From Kiritimatiellia bacterium (GTDB lineage: Bacteria; Verrucomicrobiota; Kiritimatiellia; RFP12; UBA1067), in the NCBI GenBank assembly GCA_017959645.1, contig JAGDAE010000152.1:1-6481 (forward strand): DNA of 6,481 bases. The letters run 5' to 3'. This document shows, piece by piece, positions 1 to 5,512 of the stretch. A program made the translations under genes and the position numbers. The notes beneath the pieces were generated by a model that made no database searches, was not told the origin of the DNA, and saw nothing but the letters and a program-made list of their open reading frames with translations. The stretch's first letter is position 1, and each line of letters starts with the position of its first letter.

Positions 1-455
1 GATTCCGCGCCGACGATCGTGATTTTGAACTTGACGGTAACGCCGTGCCCGAGATCGATGCTGGGGGTGTATTCGCCGACTTCGCGCAGCGAATCGTCCA
101 GACTGATCTGGCCGCGTTCGAGCTTCACGCCGCGGTTGGCCTCGATCGCCTCGAGAATCTGGGTTACGCTGACCGAGCCGTAGAGCTTCTTGCCGTCGGT
201 CGTCTGGGCCGAAACGGTGAGCTCGAGCTTCTCGAGCTTCTTGGCAACTTCGAGCGCAGCCTTCTTCTCCTCGGCAGCTCGCGCGGCGCGCTCGGCCTCG
301 AGCTTCTTCAGTCGGCGCTTGGCCGCCTCGTCGACGGACGCCGCGAGTCCCTTGGGAAAGAGGAAGTTGCGCGCGTAGCCGGGAGCGACCTTGACGATCT
401 GGCCGGACTTGCCCAGCTTCTTCACGTTGTCCATGAGCAAAACTTCGACAGACAT
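1..455 (-). CDS. rplI: 50S ribosomal protein bL9 (3' end cut by window edge)
   Basis: Ribosomal protein bL9, a 50S protein that binds 23S rRNA near the base of the L1 stalk and helps keep the reading frame. The 151 codons visible start MSVEVLLMDNVKKLGKSG. The N-terminal RNA-binding domain (about residues 1-50) has the family signature as VKVAPGYARNFLFPKGLA at 21-38. A long charged Ala/Lys/Glu helix (about 42-78) connects it to the C-terminal domain, which contains KKLYGSVSVTQI (89-100) and ends near KFKITIVGAE (142-151). The family is usually about 147-150 residues, so only the last residue or two and the stop should lie beyond position 1. The ATG is chosen because AGGAG (464-468) sits 8 nt upstream and the family begins here. 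It is the last visible gene of the ribosomal operon, 18 nt after rpsR. Confidence 0.97.
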   Translation of the reverse strand, partial: MSVEVLLMDNVKKLGKSGQIVKVAPGYARNFLFPKGLAASVDEAAKRRLKKLEAERAARAAEEKKAALEVAKKLEKLELTVSAQTTDGKKLYGSVSVTQILEAIEANRGVKLERGQISLDDSLREVGEYTPSIDLGHGVTVKFKITIVGAE

Positions 456-473
456 TTTACGGACTCCTTTCGC

Positions 474-704
474 TTATGCCATGAGGCCCATGTTGCGGGC
501 GCGCTTGACGCCGTTGCGGATCTGCCGCTGCTGGGCGATGGTCACACCGGTGATGAGCGCGGGAAGAATCTTCCCGTAGTCCGTGATGTAGTGCTTGAGC
601 GTCTCGATATCGTTGACGTCGATCTGGTCGGCGGAACCGAGCGGCGGACGCTTGCGGGCGGCGAACTCTTCGCCAGCGGAGCTGTTGGATTTCTTGAAAG
701 CCAT
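474..704 (-). CDS. rpsR: 30S ribosomal protein bS18
   Basis: Ribosomal protein bS18, which pairs with bS6 on the platform of the 30S subunit near the mRNA exit site. The product is 76 residues, a normal length. The N-terminus is basic and disordered (MAFKKSNSSAGEEFAARKRP). The core has the conserved pattern DVNDIETLKHYITDYGKILP (29-48), then ITGVTIAQQRQIRNGVKRAR (51-70), the helix pair and basic rRNA-binding tail typical of bS18. The same frame is open further upstream, but the ATG at 704 is preceded at 7 nt by AAGGAA (712-717) and gives the family start, while the upstream extension runs into ssb and resembles no bS18. The gene lies 26 nt after ssb and 18 nt before rplI. The canonical N-terminal zinc-ligand cysteines seen in some bS18 proteins are absent. 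Confidence 0.97.
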   Translation of the reverse strand: MAFKKSNSSAGEEFAARKRPPLGSADQIDVNDIETLKHYITDYGKILPALITGVTIAQQRQIRNGVKRARNMGLMA

Positions 705-730
705 GGTGCTTTTCCTTGATTTAAGTTGTT

Positions 731-1147
731 TTAGAACGGTATGTCTTCGGGGTCGGACTCGAGCGGGTTGACGGTCTGCTGCTCCTGCTGCGCGGCGCGG
801 CCGCCGGCGAGGCGGTCGCCCTTGGGCAGGAACTTGATCGTCGACGCGCGCACCTTCAGTTTCTGGTGCTTGACTCCGTCTTTTTCCCAGCTGTCCATCT
901 GCAGCCGCCCCTCGACGAGAATGGAACTCCCCTTCGAGAGGTACTGCCCGCACAGCTCGGCCAGCTTGTCCCAGGCGTCCACGTCGACAAAGACGGGAAA
1001 CTCCTGCATCTGGCCGTTGCGGTCGCGGCGGCGCTCGTTGAGGGCGAGCCCGAGCCGCGCGACTTTCATGCCGGAGGCGCCGGTCGCCCGGACGTCGGGG
1101 TCGCGGGTGAGATTGCCAAGAAGAATTACACGGTTGAACGAAGCCAT
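731..1147 (-). CDS. ssb: single-stranded DNA-binding protein
   Basis: Single-stranded DNA-binding protein that coats ssDNA in replication, recombination and repair and recruits partners through its C-terminal tip. The product is 138 residues. The OB fold (about 3-108) contains MASFNRVILLGNLTRDP at the start, then FVDVDAWDKLAELC, YLSKGSSILVEGRLQMDSWE and a strand ending in IKFLP. A short Gln/Gly-rich linker (about 110-130) leads to the acidic tip DPEDIPF, which matches the canonical protein-interaction tail (DDIPF). The protein is shorter than E. coli SSB because the linker is small. The start at 1147 follows GGAG (1154-1157) by 6 nt; an in-frame upstream extension of 18 basic residues overlaps rpsF and lacks family support. 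The MASFNRVILLGNLTRDP form is common in PVC bacteria. It sits between the genes for bS6 and bS18, as in many bacteria. Confidence 0.96.
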   Translation of the reverse strand: MASFNRVILLGNLTRDPDVRATGASGMKVARLGLALNERRRDRNGQMQEFPVFVDVDAWDKLAELCGQYLSKGSSILVEGRLQMDSWEKDGVKHQKLKVRASTIKFLPKGDRLAGGRAAQQEQQTVNPLESDPEDIPF

Positions 1148-1169
1148 CGTCTTCTCCCCCCTGACTGTT

Positions 1170-1571
1170 TTACGCCTCTTCCGCGGTCTGCGCGGCGGCA
1201 CGGGCCGCGGCGATCGCAGCCTCGCGCTTCGCCTGGCGCTCTTCGCGCGCCTGGCGCTCCGCGGCGATCTTCGCCTCGCGGCGCTCGTCGACGGCGAGGA
1301 ACTGCACGCGAAACACCTCTTCGACGAGGTGGTAGCGGTTCGTAAGCTCCGCGATCTTCGACGGATCCATCTCGAGACGCACCTTCACGTAGGCGCCGCT
1401 CTCGTGCTTGCCCATCGGGCGCGAGAACGTGCGCTTGCCGAGGCTGACCTTCTCGAGGATGTTGCCGCCTAGGCGCGAGACTTCCGCCAGCGCTTTCTCG
1501 AGGTTCGCCTCGAGGATTTCGTCTTTCTGGACGCCGACGAAAATATAGAGGGCATCGTACTTCTTCATCAT
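1170..1571 (-). CDS. rpsF: 30S ribosomal protein bS6 with charged C-terminal extension
   Basis: Ribosomal protein bS6, the partner of bS18 on the 30S platform. It is 133 residues, longer than the about 100-residue core. Residues 1-97 form the ferredoxin-like core: MMKKYDALYIFVG opens the first strand, LGGNILEKVSLGKRTFSRPM (34-53) and GAYVKVRLEMDP (59-70) are the central strands, and YHLVEEVFRVQFLAVDE (80-96) ends the fold. Residues 98-133 are a Glu/Arg/Ala-rich helical tail, probably mobile and of unknown role. Two adjacent ATG codons (1571-1569 and 1568-1566) are possible starts; the first overlaps the rplY stop as ATGA, the second as TGATG. The Shine-Dalgarno AAGGAGG (1579-1585) is 7 nt from the first and 10 nt from the second, so the first is preferred. 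Translation is very likely coupled to rplY. ssb follows after 22 nt. Confidence 0.95.
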   Translation of the reverse strand: MMKKYDALYIFVGVQKDEILEANLEKALAEVSRLGGNILEKVSLGKRTFSRPMGKHESGAYVKVRLEMDPSKIAELTNRYHLVEEVFRVQFLAVDERREAKIAAERQAREERQAKREAAIAAARAAAQTAEEA

Positions 1572-2239
1572 TTCTTCTCCTCCTTCTTGGCGTCGGCGGC
1601 TTCTTCCTCCTTGCCCTTCTTGATGACTTCGGGCGTCTTGGCGGCCTCGCCGGCCGCGGCGGCGTTGGCGGCCGGAACGTCGTCCGGCGCCTTCACGACC
1701 GCGAGCGCGAGCTCGCCGCGCGTGACGACCGTGTACTTGTCGCCGAGATTAAGGTCGCGGATGAACAGCGTCTGGTCGAGGCCGAGGCCGGAGACGTCGA
1801 CGTCGAACTTCTCGACGATGTCCGTGGGCAGGCAGTCGATGTCGAGCGTGCGCAGCACCTGCTCGAGCACGCCGCCGCCGATCTTCACGCCGACCGGCTC
1901 GCCGACGAGGTACACCGGAACGGTGACCCGTACCTTCTCGGTAAGCGAAACCTCGCTGAAATCCACATGTATGGGCGTTCCCGCGAGAACGTCGTTCTGC
2001 ATCTCGCGCATCAGCGCCGGGACCTCGGTCCCGTCCATGTCCAGCGTGACCAGCAGTTGCTTGCTCGCGCGGCCGCGCATCGCCATCATGAAGTCGTGCG
2101 CGGGAAGCTTGATCAGCTCCGTGCCGCCTTTCTTCATCTTCATCACCGAACCTGGAATCATCCCGGCGCGGCGCAGACGGCGGACAGCCCCCGTACCCTG
2201 TTCGGTACGCGGCTCCGCCTTGATCCTTATCTGATCCAT
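1568..2239 (-). CDS. rplY: 50S ribosomal protein bL25, long (Ctc/TL5) form
   Basis: Ribosomal protein bL25 of the long Ctc/TL5 type, which binds 5S rRNA in the central protuberance of the 50S subunit. The product is 223 residues. The N-terminal 5S-binding domain (about 1-94) ends with LMREMQNDVLAGTPIHVDF (76-94), where the HVDF boundary is highly conserved. The C-terminal TL5 domain (about 95-183) has EKVRVTVPVYLVGEPVGVKI (101-120), then GGGVLEQVLR and IDCLPTDI. Residues 184-223 are a low-complexity Ala/Lys/Glu tail. The usual IPA-V-x-Y-G motif near residue 28 is replaced by GMIPGSVMK. The start at 2239 has AAGG (2247-2250) 7 nt upstream. It is the first gene of the operon, directly downstream of the promoter at 2315-2344, and overlaps rpsF by 4 nt. 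The symbol could equally be ctc. Confidence 0.94.
   Translation of the reverse strand: MDQIRIKAEPRTEQGTGAVRRLRRAGMIPGSVMKMKKGGTELIKLPAHDFMMAMRGRASKQLLVTLDMDGTEVPALMREMQNDVLAGTPIHVDFSEVSLTEKVRVTVPVYLVGEPVGVKIGGGVLEQVLRTLDIDCLPTDIVEKFDVDVSGLGLDQTLFIRDLNLGDKYTVVTRGELALAVVKAPDDVPAANAAAAGEAAKTPEVIKKGKEEEAADAKKEEKK
1579..1585 (-). promoter_or_regulatory. Shine-Dalgarno of rpsF inside rplY
   Basis: On the minus strand these bases read AAGGAGG, a complete Shine-Dalgarno. They lie within the codons for the final Lys/Glu residues of bL25 (KKEEKK), 7 nt before the first rpsF ATG. The site decides between the two candidate starts and suggests that ribosomes finishing rplY reinitiate on rpsF. Confidence 0.75.
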
Positions 2240-2310
2240 CAGTATGCCTTTTTTGGTAATCCGGCCGCCTACTCTCGCGCACTCGCGCTACCCTCTGCGG
2301 CGAAACAGGC
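2240..2310 (-). promoter_or_regulatory. leader (5' UTR) of the ribosomal operon
   Basis: From the likely transcription start near 2308-2310 to the rplY ATG there are about 70 untranslated nucleotides. The first two thirds are very GC-rich. A short direct repeat lies at 2271-2288 (minus strand GCGCGAGT then GCGCGAGA), and GCGC arms there could fold into a small hairpin. Outer arms GCCGC (2297-2301) and GCGGC (2264-2268) could close a larger structure. The last stretch is A-rich (CCAAAAAAGG) and carries the weak ribosome-binding site AAGG. No known leader motif is recognised with certainty; autoregulation by a ribosomal protein is possible but only inferred. Confidence 0.45.
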
Positions 2311-2314
2311 GCGT

Positions 2315-2344
2315 ATTATATCAAATCGAAGGCATCGTGCGCAA
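2315..2344 (-). promoter_or_regulatory. extended -10 promoter for the rplY-rplI operon
   Basis: On the minus strand a perfect TATAAT (2315-2320) is preceded directly by TGA (2321-2323), giving an extended -10 element. The best -35 candidate is TTGCGC at 2339-2344, with an 18-nt spacer; it matches TTGACA only in its first three bases, as is common when an extended -10 is present. The element lies in the gap ahead of rplY and points toward it. Transcription should start near 2308-2310. It is the only clear housekeeping-type promoter I see in the window. Confidence 0.75.
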
Positions 2345-2348
2345 TGCC
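2331..2348 (-). repeat. imperfect inverted repeat over the -35 region
   Basis: Minus strand GGCATTGCGCACGATGCC folds into a 7-bp hairpin (one T-G pair) with the tetraloop CGCA. It completely covers the proposed -35 hexamer. Two readings are possible. It could be an operator for a dimeric regulator of the ribosomal operon. It could also be a weak terminator for the surface-protein transcript that ends at 2382, although only a broken run of T (TTCGATTT) follows. Neither is proven. Confidence 0.4.
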
Positions 2349-2381
2349 AAAGTTCGCCGAATTTCGCCGTGGGCGGATCGG

Positions 2382-5300
2382 CTACCTCACCATCAGCACG
2401 AGACCTGGCTGCCCCATCGTTCTGGCGCCCGTCGACGAGAGAAACGACGCATCCGTTATCGTGTCGTACTCGGCCTTAACCCAGTCGGGGGTGGAGACGT
2501 ATTTGCGTATCCTGATTTCATCGTACGCGCCGAACGGGGTCGTGCCCTCGCCGTTCGGGTAGTTGCCGATGCCGAGCCCGTTCTCGGTCGCAGTCGGCGC
2601 TCGCGTGGCGCTGTTGAGCGCGGTCGCCGAGCCGTTCGAATACATGCTTACGCTGTCGCCGCCGAAGGCGAAGGCCATGTGCACCCAGTCTTCGGCCGGA
2701 TCGTCCGGATAGTAGTACGTGTACGACCACGCAGGCCCCACGACGAGCCACGTGGTGCGGCGCCACTCCGAGATCACCTGCCAGCCGTAGTCGCATTCGC
2801 CGCCGCCGTTCTTGTTCGAGAAAAGATATACGTTGCCCACGTCCGACGCGCTCTGGAAGCGGAAGAAGCACGACACGGTGAACGTCGACACCGAATCGAG
2901 AAGCGACTCGTAGTTGGGCGCGAGCAAAAACCATCCGCCAGCCTGCGGCGACGCGTAGCCGTTGTTTCGCGCGAGTCCCAAAACCCCCTCTTCGCTGTAC
3001 ATCTGGCAATCCGGCAGCCATTCGTTGGTTCCCCGGGTCGGCACCGCGGCGATTCCGTTGCCGGTCGCGTCGGCGGCGACGGCGCTACCGGAGGTCTCGT
3101 CGAGGTGCATGACCGAGACGTACCCCGCCGCCGTCCATACCGTGCCCGACGATCCGGAGACGGCGCCGCGCCTGGAATAGAAAAGACGGAACCTGGCGCC
3201 GTTGAAGAGCGCCGGAACCCCTACCCACACGAGCGACGTTCCGCCGGCGTCCCATTTCTCGATCTCGAACGGTAGCACATTGCCCTGCAGATCGGTGAAG
3301 ATGAGATCGTCGCCGTCGGCGCTGGCCATGTCGCCGTAGCTGAAGCCGTACGCGCCCTCGCTCAGGCGCACGAGAACCGGGAAGTTCCCGAGCGTCGACG
3401 TTCCGGCATAGCCGGACACGGTGAACTCGATGCATTTCCGGCAGCCGTCGGCGGCGTCCGATCCCGGCGCGAGTTCGGCGAAATCGATCGTGGAAGACAT
3501 CGCGACCGGTATGTTGTAGCCGTCGGATTCGGCGACGGTCTCGCCGCCGCAGGCGAAACTGCCGGAAGCAGAGCAGTTGCGGACGAACACTCCGCGCACC
3601 CTGTCGTACATGCACGCCTCGCCGCTCCAGTCGAGAACCGGAATCATGTCGGCCGCAAGCGCGTCGCCGGCGTTGCCGGGCGTACCCCCTTCGCGTATCT
3701 TGATCGAATATATCCTGCCGTAGTTCCACTGCTTCATGAACTTGAGCGGATGGGCGAACTCGTACCCGGAGGCCGGAGACATGTTGAAAAGATAATTGCC
3801 GGCGGCGAAATCCCAGACGTAATGGTTGCCGAATTCGAAATGGTTCCTCGAAAAATGCAGTCCGAGGATGGAATTGGAGTCGGTATAGACGGAAGGCGTG
3901 ACCTTGTAGGTGGCCGTAGTGACGAGATCGTCGTATCCGTGCCTGTAGAGGAACGATCCGTCGTCGCAGAACATGAACTTGTTGTCAAGGACCCAATTGT
4001 CGCCACGTCCGTAAAGATAGACGTAATCGAGATCGATTCTCGTGGAGAGCGAAGGCACGTAGCCGGTGTCGAGCGTCGCCTGCGAACAGTTGCCGGCGAT
4101 GTACGACAGCTGCTTCCAGTACGAAAGGCACACGCCGTCGGCGAGGAAGAATCTGAGATTGTACACCGTCGTTCCCCATCCGGCGGGGAAATCGGAGAAC
4201 TCGTAGGAGGTCGTATCGCCGGGTATGACCGCCTGCGCCTTGTAATCGCCCCATTCGCCCATGATGCCGCCGCCGTCTCGCACACCCCACGCGACGTAAA
4301 GCGTGTTCGACTCCGCCGCGCCGATGTCGTTGAACGAAAGTACGATCTTGGCCGGTTCGCCGCCATGCGCCTTGACTGCGGTCATGTTGGTGATCGTCCG
4401 GCCGAACGAGCCTCCGGCCCGGAAGGTGCGGCTACCGCCGGCGACCGAAGGGCCCTTCCGATCGACGCCGTCGAACTCGAAGGCGAAATAAGGATCGGCC
4501 CCGCTCCACGGCACCTCGAAAACCGCGACGCCTGAACCGTCAATGTTCTGCTCTTCAGAGACATATTCCCAACCGGATCCGTCATCGCCGGCGGCAAGCG
4601 TCTTTTCGGCGGAATCGACCGCGATTTTCATCTTGCCGGAAACGCCGCCGAGCACCCTTGCGGAAATCCTGTAGCCGGCTTGCGTGCGCTCGAACCCGCA
4701 CGGAAGGATTATCTCCTCCTGCCCGTCGACATAGCGCAGCGCCGAAGCGTCGCCGGAATCGCGTATCGCCAGCCATTCGCCCTGCGAATTCGAATAGTCT
4801 GCGGGATTGCACGTTCCCGTGTCGTTCCACGCGAGGCCCAGCCCGAAAGCCGTCCCCCACGTCTGCGAACTGATGCCTCCGGTCATGCCGATTCCCCTGT
4901 CGTACGCTCCCTTCGATTCCCATGGCTGTCCTTCGCCGGTGCTGTCGTTGTTGCCGACGAGCAGAACTTCGAAATCGTGCCATCCGGTCGTCTGCGGACG
5001 GTATGTCGCGGTCGCGAAATCGGTCTGGACCGTGCTCTTCAATATTTCCGTCCCGTCTATCGAGATGGCGGCATAGTCGCTGAAGCGCTTTGCGAACGCG
5101 TATGACTTCGACGAGTCCATCCATATCTGGCCGCGATATGCGTAATATGTGACCATGTACCATCCGCCGCGCCCCTCGCCGAAATCCCAGTGATAGACGG
5201 CGCCGGAGTAGGGGCTGGTGTAATTGGCGTCCTGGTGGCCGTACGATTCGTTGCACTGGACCTCCGACATCATCGTTCCCGGGACCACTTCAAGCGGCAT

Positions 5301-5477
5301 GACCGCATCGACGAAAATCTGGTCGAAATCGGAAGGAACGTAGCCGAACAGGCTGTAGTAGTCGGACGTGTCGTACCGGCCCTTCGCCTGCTGCAGTCCA
5401 GGCCGGACCGTCCATGCGGACGCGTCGAAAGCGATGGCGGCCGCAAAGGCGATCGCGATGACGTGGCGTGTTTTCAT
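2382..5477 (-). CDS. secreted modular surface protein (PA14-like, DUF2341, LamG)
   Basis: Large exported protein of 1031 residues; function unknown, adhesion or glycan binding plausible. The start at 5477 follows AAAGGA (5484-5489) by 6 nt and opens a signal peptide: MKTRHV, a hydrophobic Ala/Ile core, and a likely cut after ASA (residue 21). About 95-215 looks PA14/GLEYA-like, with a Tyr/Phe-rich strand then FSDYAAISIDGTEIL (132-146) and TGWHDFEVLLVG. Residues 355-460 look like a beta-sandwich. About 465-645 is a concanavalin-like module known from other surface proteins: TLDTGYVPSLSTRIDLDY near its start and MYDRVRGVFVRN near its end. DUF2341 covers about 683-795 (FPVLVRLSEGAYGF, LPFEIEKWD, LVWVGVP). 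LamG covers about 806-1003, ending YDEIRI...WVKAEYD. It has 14 cysteines, including CRKC (679-682). No transmembrane segment, LPxTG or PEP-CTERM signal is visible. Domain names come from recalled patterns; the N-terminal assignments are the weakest. Confidence 0.88.
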   Translation of the reverse strand: MKTRHVIAIAFAAAIAFDASAWTVRPGLQQAKGRYDTSDYYSLFGYVPSDFDQIFVDAVMPLEVVPGTMMSEVQCNESYGHQDANYTSPYSGAVYHWDFGEGRGGWYMVTYYAYRGQIWMDSSKSYAFAKRFSDYAAISIDGTEILKSTVQTDFATATYRPQTTGWHDFEVLLVGNNDSTGEGQPWESKGAYDRGIGMTGGISSQTWGTAFGLGLAWNDTGTCNPADYSNSQGEWLAIRDSGDASALRYVDGQEEIILPCGFERTQAGYRISARVLGGVSGKMKIAVDSAEKTLAAGDDGSGWEYVSEEQNIDGSGVAVFEVPWSGADPYFAFEFDGVDRKGPSVAGGSRTFRAGGSFGRTITNMTAVKAHGGEPAKIVLSFNDIGAAESNTLYVAWGVRDGGGIMGEWGDYKAQAVIPGDTTSYEFSDFPAGWGTTVYNLRFFLADGVCLSYWKQLSYIAGNCSQATLDTGYVPSLSTRIDLDYVYLYGRGDNWVLDNKFMFCDDGSFLYRHGYDDLVTTATYKVTPSVYTDSNSILGLHFSRNHFEFGNHYVWDFAAGNYLFNMSPASGYEFAHPLKFMKQWNYGRIYSIKIREGGTPGNAGDALAADMIPVLDWSGEACMYDRVRGVFVRNCSASGSFACGGETVAESDGYNIPVAMSSTIDFAELAPGSDAADGCRKCIEFTVSGYAGTSTLGNFPVLVRLSEGAYGFSYGDMASADGDDLIFTDLQGNVLPFEIEKWDAGGTSLVWVGVPALFNGARFRLFYSRRGAVSGSSGTVWTAAGYVSVMHLDETSGSAVAADATGNGIAAVPTRGTNEWLPDCQMYSEEGVLGLARNNGYASPQAGGWFLLAPNYESLLDSVSTFTVSCFFRFQSASDVGNVYLFSNKNGGGECDYGWQVISEWRRTTWLVVGPAWSYTYYYPDDPAEDWVHMAFAFGGDSVSMYSNGSATALNSATRAPTATENGLGIGNYPNGEGTTPFGAYDEIRIRKYVSTPDWVKAEYDTITDASFLSSTGARTMGQPGLVLMVR

Positions 5478-5483
5478 CTGTTT

Positions 5484-5489
5484 TCCTTT
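5484..5489 (-). promoter_or_regulatory. ribosome binding site of the large surface protein
   Basis: Minus strand AAAGGA lies 6 nt before the ATG at 5477. It fixes the start: the open frame continues another 154 codons upstream, but that stretch is Arg-rich, overlaps the preceding gene and would bury the signal peptide. Confidence 0.7.
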
Positions 5490-5512
5490 CTCTTGTGCAA
5501 GAACGCCCCTTT

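Noticed and set aside
45..719. Plus-strand open frame of 224 codons
   Set aside because: It is antisense to rplI and rpsR, both of which are certain; the frame stays open because of high GC at third codon positions. Its product has no recognisable motif.
741..1472. Plus-strand open frames of 243 and 159 codons
   Set aside because: Antisense to ssb and rpsF, Arg/Leu-rich low-complexity products, no ribosome-binding site of note.
1587..2234. Plus-strand frame of 215 codons and minus-strand frame of 177 codons over rplY
   Set aside because: Both are shadows of bL25; the compositions (Ser/Thr/Pro-rich and Arg-rich) are those expected from reading a GC-rich gene in the wrong frame.
2345..2381. 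Direct repeat CGGCGAA just after the surface gene stop
   Set aside because: A 7-base repeat occurring twice in GC-rich DNA is not enough to call a site, and it forms no terminator hairpin.
2244..3275. Plus-strand frame of 343 codons crossing the intergenic gap
   Set aside because: It is antisense to the 3' end of the surface gene and to the rplY promoter, very Arg/Val-rich, and has no family features. The minus-strand DUF2341/LamG motifs explain the region.
3750..4535. Plus-strand frame of 261 codons and minus-strand frames in 3734-4366
   Set aside because: Shadows of the 1031-residue protein; Arg/Ser-rich without motifs.
5490..5503. Short inverted repeat TCTTG/CAAGA between the two surface genes
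   Set aside because: Arms of 5 bp with a 2-nt centre and no T-run; too weak to call a terminator or operator.
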